44,594 nucleotides of DNA from Mastigamoeba balamuthi (taxonomy: Eukaryota > Evosea > Mastigamoebida > Mastigamoebidae): assembly GCA_902651635.1 (NCBI GenBank), contig CACRSC010000013.1, positions 927,948-972,541 on the forward strand, written 5' to 3'. The notes below the pieces were generated by a model. It was given only the letters and a program-made list of their open reading frames with translations. It ran no database searches and had not been told where the DNA came from. Shown one piece after another: positions 8,472 through 21,309 of the stretch. Within the stretch, counting starts at the first letter, position 1. Every line of letters starts with the position of its first letter. The translations under genes were made by a program, and so were the position numbers.

Positions 8472-11400
8472 ATGAGAGTGCCGCGATTCCTACCGGTTCT
8501 GGCGGCGCTTAGCGCGCTGGCCGCGGCCGCCGTCCCCGCGTGGTCCGCAGGCTGCAAGAAGGGCCTCGCCACAGAGCTCGCATCCGACGCCGTCCTCGCC
8601 GCCCTCCGGCCCAACTTCTGGCTCAACGGCCTCGTCCTGTCCGTCGCGCCCCCCAGCGCTTCCTCTCCGTTTTTTTTGGTCCGAATTTCACATTCCGTGG
8701 TGCCGTCTGGTGGGGTGGCCCTATTTTTCCGATCCGAGAAATTCAATTATAGAATCAAATTGGACCCCCGCCGTCCAAACGCCCCCAACTCACTCGGAGG
8801 CCGCGCGCGCCCGCGCAGGCCCAACGCGAGCGTGACCGTCAGCTCGCCCGTGTTCATCCCGGTCGTCGACACCCCCGCGGACCTCGCTGCGGCCGGCGGA
8901 GCGCACAGCGTGGCCGCGGCGCCCGCAGTGCTGGCGATCGTGTCGCCCAACGACGTGGCGTCGCCCGTGGCGCCGTCCGACGCCGCCGCGCAGTACCGCG
9001 CGCTGCTGGCGGCCAACGTCACGGCGCCGATCGTCGCCCCCGTCGTCGAGTACTGCGCGGGCTGCTCGGACCCCGCGCAGTTCCTCGCGGGCTTCGCGGC
9101 CGCGTGCCCGTCGTGCGCGTCGGCCTACGGAGTCGTGACGTCAGCGTGCAACGTCACGGAGCTGGCGGCGCAGGTGCAGGGCGTCGCGGCGCTCGGGAAG
9201 CCGCTGTGGGTCTTCTTTGGCTGCGCGCACGCGGCGTCGCAGGCCGCGTTCCTGCACGACGCGCAGGACTACCTCGAGCGCTTCTCGCTTGTAGCCCGCT
9301 ACGCTTTCGACGGCGAAATCGGCCTGCTCGTCCGCGCCGACGGCACCGCCACCGAGCTGGGCGACCTCTTCGTCGAGGAGAGGCTGCCCGCGTCCTGCGC
9401 CGTGACCGGGGCGCCCGCGGCGGGCTGCGCCTCGCACTGGTCGAGCGCCCAGTGCGAGGCCGACGCGCAGTGCCTCTGGTGCGGCAGCGAGGGCTGCAGC
9501 AACGCCTCCGAGGGCGACTGCGTCATCTCGGGCTGCGACGGCAGCCGCTACCGCCTGGGCGCCGTCGCCGTGTCGTACGACGAGGACGTGCTCTGCCCCG
9601 TCACGCGCCTGCCGGCGACGTCGTTCGAGTACGCGTCGCTCTTCGCGGGCAGCAGCGACTACGCGACGGTTCTGAGGGACCTCTGCGTCGTCGTCGACGT
9701 GGCGTCCAACGCGACGACGACGGCGCTCGACGCGTACTCGGTGGCGCTCGACGTCAACGTCTACGCGGCGGATTACACGGTTCCGTCGCTGCCGGTGCCC
9801 GGGGTGCTGCTGAGCACGCGCAGCTACCCGGCAGTGCCGCTCTGGATCGAGAAGGGCGTCACGAAGCTGGCGCTCAGCGGCGCGGGCGTCACCGAGCTCG
9901 TCGTGACGCCGCCCGTCTTCATCTCATACTCGTGGAAAAACGTCTGCCCGCCGATCAGCGTCCCCGAGATCCACAAGATCACAACCAGGAGGGCCCCGGC
10001 CAGCGCCTTCTCGTTCTACCGCGACCCCACCGCACGCCGCCCCCTCCACTCCCGCTCCGGGGCCCTCTGCCGTAGCGCAAGCTGACCCGCGCGCGAGCAG
10101 GTCGTGGGGTCGCTGTGGACGTCGACGAACATCACGTCGTCGCTGATGGCGGTCGAGGCCAACAGGAGCTGCGGCGACGGCATCGCGCAGAGGCCCGAGG
10201 AGCAGTGCGACTCGGGCGCCCACTGCCTGCCCAACTGCACGTGCCCCGCGGGGCTGTTCCCCGACGGCAGGCTCTTCAACTCGAGCTGCGTCGGCTGCGC
10301 GGTCGTCGACCTGCACGGCCACCACTTCGCGGCGCCGCCGGAGCTGCAGGTCGCGGCGACGGCGCAGACGACGTTCGACATCACCGTCTCGCTGCCGCAG
10401 ACCAACCCGGCGCGCTGGGGCGCGTTCCTCGAGGTCGTCGACGCGCACGACGGCTCCGAGGTCAACAGGGCGCGCTGGGGCCGCACGCTGCTCGAGGACA
10501 ACTGCCGCCTGACGGCGACGCTGCCCGGCGTGAGCGTCGAAGAGCTCATGACGACGCACCCGCGCGTGTATGCGCAGGGCGACTACTACCACATCCAGTT
10601 CGCGGTGCTCGTCGAGTGGAAGGAGACGGTCGAGCTCTCGCGCCGCGACGCGGCCCCGACGGCCGTGCGCATCATGAACGCGCGGCTGACGTTCGAGCTG
10701 CACGTGGGGCGCGTGCTGACGGCGTCGACCAACGTCACGGTGCTGTCGTCCGAGGTGCTCTGGGCGTACGTCCGCCGCAGCTTCCTGTCGCTCGACGGCC
10801 CGCTGCCGCGCTTCGACCTCGACATCGAGACGCTGGCCCGCGAGGACTCGGTCTCGATCGTGCAGGGCTCGTTCGCGCCCGCGTCGTGGACGGGCGCCAT
10901 CGGCGGCATCAACAACGCGACGCTCCTGCGCAACATCTCGCGCACCGGGTCGCACCAGATCTGGAGGGTCTCGGTGCTCCTCGCCAACTTCTCGATCTGT
11001 ACGCTCGGCAGCGGCCAGGGCTTCGTGATGGACTACGTGCTGGCGGGCCCGACCATCGCGCCGGCGCGGTACCAGCTCCGGTTCTCGCTGCAGACGACGG
11101 ACAGCTGGTGCGCCGTCAACACGACGACCGTGGGCCTCGAGGGCTCCCAGAGCACCTACGGCGACAACACGTTCGCCGGCACCGGGGTCACCCGCTTCCT
11201 GCGCGGCAACCGCGTGTACGTCCGCGTCAGCGTCCAGTCCAGCGGCATCGACATCGCTATCAAGAACGTCGTGCCCGACCTCGTCAGGATCTCCGGCAGC
11301 GGCGTGGCAGGCGGGTCCGCGATCGTCACGGCGGCCTCCGAGTACGCGTACGCTGTGGAGAAGACGTGCACGGGCCCCGACGGCTGCTACTCGTTCCTGC

Positions 11401-11735
11401 TGCCCCCGTCGCTGATCGGGGACAACGCGCTGATGACGATCGAGACGCAGGTCGTCGTCACGGTCGACAACGGCAGGAAGCGCGGGGCGCGCGACGCGTA
11501 CGAGGTCGTCGAGGTGCTCGAGGTCTCGCACGCGGTCTCGTCCATCGCCATCGACGAGGGCATCGACGAGGAGGACCCGGAAGAGCGCCCGAGCCTGATC
11601 GTCAGGTACAAGGTCGGGCCCGGCGTCGTCGCCGCCGTGGCTGTCCTCGCGTCGGTCGCAGTGATAGCCCTCGGTGTCACCGTGTACGCGCTCAGGAAGA
11701 GGCGGTCTTACGACTCGCTGCCCGTGCCCAACTAG
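8472..11735 (+). CDS. Large type I surface glycoprotein, cysteine-rich
   Basis: Proposed exons 8472-8668, 8819-9959, 10101-11735 (2973 nt, 990 aa). The first intron (150 nt) is AT-rich and ends cccgcgcag. The second (141 nt) removes the in-frame TGA at 10083-10085. Both intron lengths are multiples of three, so exact borders are less secure than in other genes. The N-terminus is a strong signal peptide (LAALSALAAAAVPAWSAGC). The middle has a PSI/plexin-like cysteine cluster (HWSSAQCEADAQCLWCGSEG) and, after the second intron, a CGDGI...EQCDSG...CTCPAG motif of the kind found in cysteine-rich surface proteins. Many N-x-S/T sites are present. One transmembrane helix (VVAAVAVLASVAVIALGVTV) precedes a short basic tail (LRKRRSYDSLPVPN). 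It is probably an adhesion or receptor protein at the plasma membrane; no catalytic domain is seen. Confidence 0.75.
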
Positions 11736-12053
11736 AGCGCAAAGTGAGGGGGGGAGGGCCACGCAACAACCAAAGCCCAACACCACAAACAGCACGCACA
11801 CCACACTGCCACAGTGCACACGCCACCGCTATTGCAGACACCCCACGCACACGCTTCCTCACACTCTCACTACACACCACAGCACCCAAAAGCTCTCCCC
11901 ACACGACCTACCTGATGGCCACCCCACCCCTTCGCACATGAATGCACAACAAGAAACAACCCCCCACCCGTCAGCCCGCGGCACAAGACCGTCCTGCCAC
12001 ACTGCGAGGCGCACTCCGTCTGTTGTTGATCGACAACGCGAAAACAAGTCCCT
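11736..12053. other. Convergent 3' intergenic region, CA-rich
   Basis: 318 bp between the convergent stop codons of the glycoprotein and the MORN kinase. It is dominated by CA/CCA-rich simple sequence (about 11760-11880). No ORF or RNA gene is recognised. Confidence 0.6.
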
Positions 12054-15000
12054 CTATTTCTTTAGATGGGCACGAGTACCTTCGAGGCGCTCAAAAATGG
12101 CTTGGAAGCTCGGGCGGCGCGAGGCAGAGGCCGCCCAGCAGACTTTGAGCATTTCGCTCAGCCACGACGGGCACGTTGAGGGGATCTCGGGGCGCTTCTT
12201 TTTATCCACCACGGCGGTCTTGAGTGCAAAGAGGTCGTGAATGTCCTCGTAGGGCTCCTTGGCTGTTATCATCTCCCACACCACAATCGCGAAGCTGTAC
12301 ACGTCCGCTGCCGTCGTGTACTGGCCGAGCATGAAGCACTCGGGGGCCTCCCATTTGGGGGTGCCGACACCGGGCGTCATGCTCAGCCGGCTAACAGCTC
12401 GAGAAAGGCCGAAATCCGCGACTGCGAAAGGCGATACCAAAGCGCGTCAACAACAGCCGCGGCTGCGCAGCTCGGCGACGGAGGGGGAAGCGCACTCTTG
12501 ATCCTGTCGTCCAAGGTGACGAGGACGTTGGCCGATTTGAGGTCGCGGTGCACCATCTCGAGCGAGTGCAGGTACGCCATCCCAGACGCCATGTCCATCG
12601 CGTACTTTAGGATCTTGTCCACCGAGAGCGGGCCCGTCTTCGAGAGCATGCGCTGCAGGGAGCCGTTCTCGACGAGCTCGGTGACGAGGATAAACTGGGA
12701 CTCCTCCGTGCGGCTGCGGTGCATCACGGCCCCGTGCAACTTCAGCACGTTGGGGTGCTGCGCCACGCTCATGACCGCGACCTCGAGCATGAAGTCCTCG
12801 AGCCGGAAAGTCATGCTCCCCTCGTTGAACACCTTGGCTGCCACGTCCTGAGCGGGTTGCCTGTGTTAGTGGGCTGCTGTCCCCCCCCCCCCGCCCATTC
12901 GCCCACTCGATGGGCACAGCGACGCACAAGTCCTCTCCACTTGGCCCTGCGGACTTCGGCGTACATGCCCCTGCCGATGACCTCGCCGAACGTGAGATCC
13001 TCGTAGGGGATCTGCGGGCGTGGTGGGGTGAGCGGGGCCGAGGCAGTGAGGGCGCTCCCGCACGTCGTAGTGCATCGATATGTCACCCGTCCGGGCGAAG
13101 TCGAACACCTTGGACAGCACTCCCTGCTCTTGGATGGCCTTGACACACTCGCCTAGAGAGGCCAGCGCGGCCGCGTAAGAGCCACGGCAGCTACAAAGGG
13201 TGCGCCCACGCACGGATGGAGCTGAGGTAGCCCAGCGTCTGGGCGGCGAGTGTCTGTATCGTTCGTCGGCGCTCCGTCTCGGCGTCGCCCTCTGGGATGG
13301 GATCCGAGGCCAGCCTGGCCAGCGGCGAGTACTTGACGCAGTCGAAGATCTCCTGGCGGAACTGGCAGACCGAGGCGGTGATGGCGAGAACCCTGACCGC
13401 ACCTGCGCACGTCTGCGGCGTGCCGGTCAGGAGCTGAGAGAGCTTGCAGAGCCACGTCTCGCCGCCATACGACTCCCTGACCAGCACGCGCTTCATCGAG
13501 TCCGACGCAACAAGGCGGCAGAGGAGCTTGAGCGAGTCGTGCATCAGCGCGGGGTTCATCGTGCCCTGTACGGCGTGCAGCACCAGCACGCCGACAAGCT
13601 TCCCACAGACGTCCTCTGGGCAGATAAGCTGTGCGTGCCTGCCGTCCTCTGGCACGACTGCGGGCGTTGCCAGGGGCGGTGTCAGCTCGGCTTCGCCTGA
13701 GGAACTGGACGTGCCCATGTCCCAAGGAAAGACGATGGTCGCCAGCAGCCTCGCGGCGTAGTTGTGGATGGTCATGTCGCAACTGTTGAAGAGGTCCGAC
13801 AGCAGCCCCCAGCTGCCGGAGTTGATCAGTCCGACGACGTCCTTGTCTGCGGGACGGGAAGGGGGGAAGAGGTCGTGGTCAGCCAACCAGGTGGCAAGTG
13901 CGGGGCCCATGTCCGGACGCACTGAGGGCGATCACTGAGATCTTCAGCTTGTGTGAGGGTAGGACGGAGCTGCCGCCCTTGGCGCCACTCCTCAGTAGCG
14001 GCGCGGGCCTCGTCGCGGGCTTCTTTGTTATCGTCCGGACGGTCTCTTCGGCGTGCTCGATGAAGGTCTGGATTTGCGGGCTGAAGTCCCAGTTCTGGCG
14101 CTGCCCTATCGTCTGCTGCAGGTTGCCAGCCATCCCCAGCAGCTCGTACGATGTCGCGAGGATGATGTCGGTCATGTCGAGGCAGAACCCCGCGGGGCCT
14201 GCCTTCCTGGCGGCCTGCTCGGGGGTGACCAAGGGGATGACGCTGTCGATGATCTTGCGCCACGACTTGAGCCGCTCGATCCTCTGCGAGATGATGTCTG
14301 CCACGCACAACGTGCAGATGTCGCTCACGAGCTTCACGCAGAACGTGCAGCGGTCGCTCGTGCACTGCGGAGCCAGGGCCGCCCTCACCTCCTCGATTGC
14401 GGAGTTCAGGAACTGCAAGCAACAACGGCATTCGTTGAGGAAAACGGCCACAAAAAAAAGAGGAGCGTACGGGCAGGGACAGGCCGAGCTGCCGCTGCTC
14501 CTGCAGCAGGGCGGGAAGGGGCTGCAGGATCTTTGACACCTCCTTGACTGTCCCATCGAACCTCAGTGTCTCGATTTTCTCTGCGTTGGAAGTTTGGGCA
14601 CGTTAGGACAGCAGAAACGCTTCCCCCCCTCCCACCCGACCCGGCGAGGGCATCGCTACCAATGACAGCCTCGAGGGCGGGATACACGGTGTGGCACGAC
14701 TTCTTGAACATCCCCACAGCCTTGCACGCCGCTGCCATCAGCTCGTGCCTGAATGCCTTGCAGGAGGGAGAGAGTGGTCATCAGCTGATTGCAACTCGAC
14801 GGCTCGGCAGCCGGGGGGGGGGCTCACCTTGGTGATGTCCTTCTGCTGCAGGGCGTCGCGCAGCTTGCACAGGATGCCGATGACCGAGTCGACGGCGGGC
14901 TTTCGGCAGGCGAGCAGCTTCTCCGCGAGCTCCTGCGCCCGCTCGCGTGTGACGTCGGTGCCCGTGCGCAGCAGCATCTCGACGACGCGCTCGAGGACGC

Positions 15001-15939
15001 CCGAGGCGAGCACGGCCTGGTGCAGGCCGAGGTACTGGCCCGTCAGCGTGTCGGGCATCGAGAGCACGAGGCCGCTGCTGACGGGGTCGATGCCGCAGCA
15101 GTGCTTGAGGACGGGGAGGGGGTCGGGCATGGCCAGGCGGCGCAGGACGAGGTACGAGAGCGTCTGCAGCGTCCAGACGGTCGGCGGCGGGGCCTGCAGC
15201 GAGGCGACGAGCGACTTCCACGAGCTGCTCTGCGCGAGGAAGAGCTGCACGCTGCTGCCACGCAGGCGGTCCTCGTCCGTGACGCTGCTCACCTCGGGCA
15301 CGAGGATCTGCGCTGCGAGGCCCTCGCGCCACCAGTGCGAGACCGGCTTGCACTCGGAGCGGAACGCGAACGAGCCCCTGCCGCTCGCGAACCCCAGCGA
15401 GAACGAGCCTGAGTAGGCACACCCGCAGTCGGTCAGCGTCAGCCGCCCCTTGCCACACTGCACTTCGTATTCCCAACTCCCTGGAGAGGAAAAAGGGGTT
15501 GCGAGGGAGAGCAGAGGTCGGGCTGGGTCTCAGGTCTTCTGTCGTGTCCGTCCGTGCGGTGGGAGTGGGAGTGGGGTGGAGGAAATGCCACAGCACTGTG
15601 GTCGTCCGGGGGGCCCCTCTTCGGGGCAGCAGCCTGTGCAGTGTTGCTGTGCACCTTGGTAGATATCTCCGTTGGGATATTTGAGCGTGCCCTTGCCGTG
15701 CCGCTTGCCGTTCACCAGGTCCCCGCTGTACACGCCCTCGGTCGACGGCGTCACCTGCGCGCGTCCGGTGCCCCGAGGGTTTGTTGCACGAAAAAGGGCA
15801 GCGCTTTTTGGTGCATTTATTTTTACGGCTTTTTCATTTTTTGATGCCGTGCAGTAAAGCGGTGCGAAAAGCGCACGCAGGACGTGACCGCGCTGATCGC
15901 CGGGGACGTCGAGCGATGCTTCGCGTTCTTGTCGCTCAT
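12054..15939 (-). CDS. MORN-repeat protein with C-terminal TKL-type protein kinase
   Basis: Exons (minus): 15939-15877, 15754-15655, 15480-14828, 14756-14660, 14580-14471, 14412-13923, 13846-13210, 13190-13064, 13011-12928, 12847-12496, 12421-12054 (3081 nt, 1026 aa). Residues ~22-90 hold MORN-like repeats (GVYSGDLVNGKRHGKGTLKY, then YSGSFSLGFASGRGSFAF). A long helical region follows, part of it armadillo/HEAT-like (LLATIVFPWD, LKLLCRLVASDSMKRV, TLAAQTLGYLSS). The C-terminal ~290 residues are a complete kinase: IGRGMYAEV glycine loop, AAKVF lysine, VHRDLKSANVL catalytic loop, IADFGLSR, WEAPE. The family is tyrosine-kinase-like Ser/Thr kinases. No signal peptide or membrane helix is evident. 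The frame demands removal of 19 nt at 13191-13209, an ultrashort intron or a sequence indel. Confidence 0.88.
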
Positions 15940-16012
15940 GGGGGCGGCCAGGCGACCCGGGCCAAGAGTGCGCCGAGCCGAATGGTGCGGAAAACTGCAA
16001 GATTACTCTCCG

Positions 16013-16029
16013 GAGATACCCGTATCTTC
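16013..16029. promoter_or_regulatory. Palindromic element GAGATACCCGTATCTTC
   Basis: GATAC-CC-GTATC core at 16015-16026 in the 190-bp gap between two divergent starts (kinase 15939 minus, voltage-sensor protein 16130 plus). It is one of three near-identical palindromes in this window that all lie in divergent intergenic gaps. Candidate transcription factor site. Confidence 0.55.
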
Positions 16030-16129
16030 AGGCAACAGATATTCTCCCTCCCTCAGATCTCTGTCTTTTTTCTGGAAAGCGCCCACCCCCCCATTCCCTT
16101 GTGCCGCGGACCGCGCGCGCGGGAGGAGG

Positions 16130-16975
16130 ATGTTGTCGTGCTGCCAGCGGGAGAGATGCTCGAGCACGGCCAGCTCTCTGCTCTACTCCAAGGGGTTCAT
16201 CCTGATGAACTTCGTCATCATCGTCCTCAACTTCACCGTCATGATATGGGTCTGTCTGCCTTACCTCCCCCGCCCCCCGGGGGCTCACCGCTCTGCCAGA
16301 TGGTCCTCGAGGCGATCCGGAAGGACTACACTGAGCTGCAGAGCACCGGGATGTATGCGATAGAGATAATTATCACCGGTGAGAATCTGGCCGATCAAGA
16401 GATACAGAATCGATAGCGATATCGATCGATATATCTCCCCCTGATTCCCAAACCCTCCGCGCAGCGTGTCTGCTCGCGGAGATCGGCATACGCATGACGA
16501 GCATGGGGCCGCACAAGTACTTCACGACGTGCAGCAACCTCCTGGACTTCAGCGTGATGCTGTTCAGCGTCGTCAACCTCGTGACGTCACGCCTCGTGCC
16601 GTACTTTGCCGGCCACCTCGACAACGTCGCCGTCATCCTCCTCCTCGGCAGCCGCTACCTCGCCCAGCAGCTCCGCCTCATCATCGCCCTGAAAAAGTAC
16701 GCGAGAGACCAGTCCGCGCCGCCGCATTTTCAATTGACTTTGCGTTTCTGGCGTCGGGTTTTCCCTCGCCCGCGTGCAGCCAGCACCGCAACTTTGACGC
16801 GCAGTCGATGGTCATCGACACGTCGACGCCGTCCAAGGCGGAGCAGGGCGAGACAGAAGGGGCGGACGCGGACATCGGCGAGAACCCGTTCGACAGCGAC
16901 TCGGAGTCCGACGAGGCCGACCCGCTGACAGCCGAGCGGTCTCGCCTCGTCGGGCACGACCCGCAGTCGCCCTGA
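16130..16975 (+). CDS. Voltage-sensor-domain-only membrane protein
   Basis: Exons 16130-16249, 16300-16378, 16465-16696, 16780-16975 (627 nt, 208 aa). Introns are 50, 86 and 83 nt. The four predicted membrane segments read: S1 GFILMNFVIIVLNFTVMIW; S2 AIEIIITACLLAEIGIRM, with the typical acidic-then-basic pattern; S3 CSNLLDFSVMLFSVVNLV, with the conserved Asn/Asp; S4-like VAVILLLGSRYLAQQLRLII followed by AL, with basic residues. An acidic, Ser/Asp-rich cytosolic tail follows. There is no pore domain, so it resembles Hv1 or TMEM266-type proteins rather than a full channel. The Hv1 proton-selectivity Asp in S1 appears to be Asn here, and S4 has fewer evenly spaced arginines, so proton conduction is doubtful. 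Confidence 0.75.
16419..16432. repeat. 14-bp perfect palindrome in intron 2 of the voltage-sensor gene
   Basis: ATATCGATCGATAT reads the same on both strands. It lies in the 86-nt intron 16379-16464, next to GATACAGAATCGATAGCGAT, so the intron is full of GATA/TATC words. Confidence 0.7.
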
Positions 16976-17247
16976 TGACCTGACCTCACGGAGTCCCGTC
17001 ACCGCCCTCACACCAGCGGTTTTTTTGCCGCGGGTCCAGCCCGTTGCGCCTGTCAGCATTGCGCCGTGTTTGATTGAGTGCCACCGCTTTGGACGACCAG
17101 CAAGCCCACACAAGTGATAAACAAAAAGGTATTTCTTTGCTGTGTTTGTCGCCCAAGCCCACACCGAGCCGATCGTGTGGGAAAGCGTAATAAACGGCTG
17201 CCGAATTTCCCTCTGCGTTTTCTCCGGGGGTGTACGTGTCTGCCCGG

Positions 17248-17447
17248 CTAACGGACACGCCTCGTGGTGAGAGGCGTGCGCTCGGTCGCCTTGGCCTGCG
17301 CCTGCGGGGACGCGGGCAGCCCCTGTGGTGGCTTGGGTGGAGGCTTGGGCTTGCTCTTCTTGCCGCGTGTCTTCTGAGGTGCAGCCGCAGCCGCAGCCGC
17401 CGCAGCACTGCACGAACCGCAAGGGGCGCAGGCAGGCGACTGCGGTC

Positions 17448-17481
<34 letters not shown>

Positions 17482-17682
17482 AGGCACAGGAGGCGCGGGA
17501 CCGAGCGTCATCTGGGGAGGAGGGGTGNGCCTGCGCCTGCGGGGACGCGGGCAGCCCCTGTGGTGGCTTGGGTGGCGGCTTGGGCTTGCTCTTCTTGCCG
17601 CGTGTCTTCTGAGGTGCAGCCGCAGCCGCAGCCGCCGCAGCACTGCACGAACCGCAAGGGGCGCAGGCAGGCGACTGCGGTC

Positions 17683-17716
<34 letters not shown>

Positions 17717-18016
17717 ATGCACAGGAGGCGCGGGACCGAGCGTCATCTGGGGAGGAGGGGTGCCCAGGTCAGGGGCGGCGTGCGGGGAGGTCTTTTGCGG
17801 CGACTGTTGCTGAGGGGGGTACTGCGTGGCCTCGGTCCTGCTGTGCTTCTTGTCGCCCTTGCCGCTGCCGCCCGCGGCGTGCTTGGGCGCGCAGCAGCAG
17901 CAGCACATCTTCTTGAACCAGTTCTTCACGCGCAGCGCGAACCGCAGCTCGTGGCGCCAGCGCCACAGCGTGCCCCAGTGCTTTCGCAGCTTCCATGCGA
18001 GCTTTATTTTCCCCAT
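17248..18016 (-). CDS. Low-complexity polyglutamine protein with cysteine-rich N-terminus
   Basis: Minus-strand frame starting at ATG 18016 (an in-frame ATG at 18031 is possible). The N-terminus is basic and aromatic (KLRKHWGTLWRWRHELRFAL), followed by FKKMCCCCCAPK, a five-cysteine run that could be palmitoylated and bind the protein to membrane. The rest is low complexity: Gln run, Ala run, Pro/Lys-rich (KPKPPPKPPQ). A 234-bp stretch (78 codons) is present twice, 17294-17527 and 17529-17762, separated by one undetermined base at 17528. Ignoring that base, the frame runs through both copies to the stop at 17248, giving about 255 aa. Unknown function. The antisense strand also has open frames because of the simple repeats. 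Confidence 0.6.
17294..17762. repeat. Tandem duplication, 234 bp x 2, with a single N between copies
   Basis: Copies 17294-17527 and 17529-17762 differ at only two positions that I can see (a/c near 17341/17576 and g/t after the CTG run). Each contains a (CTG)n run and a GCC/GCA-type run. The lone N at 17528 sits exactly at the junction. Confidence 0.9.
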
Positions 18017-18157
18017 CTTCCGAGCAGGCAAGGGGGGAGAGATGTGAAGAAGGAAAAATGGTGAGCAAGTAAAAATCTATCAGGGTGAAAAATATCGCCC
18101 CTGGGTAGACTGATCGACAAGAGCACCCGTGGGGACCAGCAGCAAGGTCCTGTGACC

Positions 18158-18918
18158 ATGAACCCCGAGGCGCCGTCGTTCTTCCCTTCGTGCCGCGCGC
18201 AGCTCACGCAGGCGGGCCCCGAGGGGCCGTCCGGCAGCAGCTCTCTTTGCATTCCACGCTTCGTTCGCGGGCCTCCGGGCTCCCATGTTCGCCTGTGCTC
18301 TCTCTGCTCGCCCTCTTTTCTCAGCTGTGCCGCCTCCCCTCTGGAATCGCTTGCTAGGTGTACATCACGAACCTCCACAAGCTCGTGGCCGCTGCCGAGC
18401 TGGCCCAGGAGGTCGCGAGGCTTGCGCAGGCTGTGCCGTGAGCTGCCTGAGAGCGCACCCCGCCGATTCAACTAACACTTGCCCTGAGGGCGGGACGTAG
18501 CGCCAAGACGGAGATCGTCTTCACAGGGCCCAGGAGCTGCGGGTGCGCTCACCTGGTGCTCGGCGGCGACGAGCAGGAGGCGTCCAGGGTCGCGGCTGCT
18601 CTCGAGGGCAGCGTCATCCGCGGGCAGGCCATCAGCGCGACCACCGATGTGCCTTGTGTCCCACAGTTCTCCCTCTTCCTCCCTGTGCGTTGCCCCTGCC
18701 TCGTGCTCATGCCCCCCGGGACTCACTGAGAAGCAGAAGGGGTACGCTGCGGGGGAGGGTCGCTGGCTCTGCATATCTTTGCCCGCTCACAATTGTGCTT
18801 CTCTCGCTTCCATTCGCCCGTTCTGCCAAAAAGTCTTCGGAAGCAGATTGCCGCTCAGAGCCAAGCAATGGGGCTCAAGTACAGCAACTACGGTCCCTTC
18901 TACCAACTTGTCGCCTAG
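18158..18918 (+). CDS. Small RRM-type RNA-binding protein
   Basis: Proposed exons 18158-18286, 18358-18437, 18501-18648, 18844-18918 (432 nt, 143 aa); introns 71, 63 and 195 nt. Joining exons 2 and 3 gives one RRM-like fold: VYITNL (RNP2 position), a helix HKLVAAAELAQEVARLAQA, EIVFTGP, RSCGCAHLVL (a divergent RNP1), a helix DEQEASRVAAALEG, then VIRGQAISATT. The C-terminus ends MGLKYSNYGPFYQLVA. RNP1 lacks the usual Phe/Tyr pair, so RNA binding may be weak or replaced by protein binding. The N-terminal exon is Pro/Ser-rich and less certain. It is divergent from the polyglutamine gene with 141 bp between starts. Confidence 0.65.
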
Positions 18919-21306
<2,388 letters not shown>

Positions 21307-21309
21307 ATT

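Noticed and set aside
9924-11819. 631-codon open frame on the minus strand
   Set aside because: It is antisense to the glycoprotein exon 10101-11735. GC-rich third positions leave few stops, and the translation is Arg/Val/Asp/Ala-biased with no domain.
17440-17716. CTG/CAG runs considered as a CRISPR-like or RNA repeat
   Set aside because: They are codon repeats (Gln) inside a coding frame, with no spacers.
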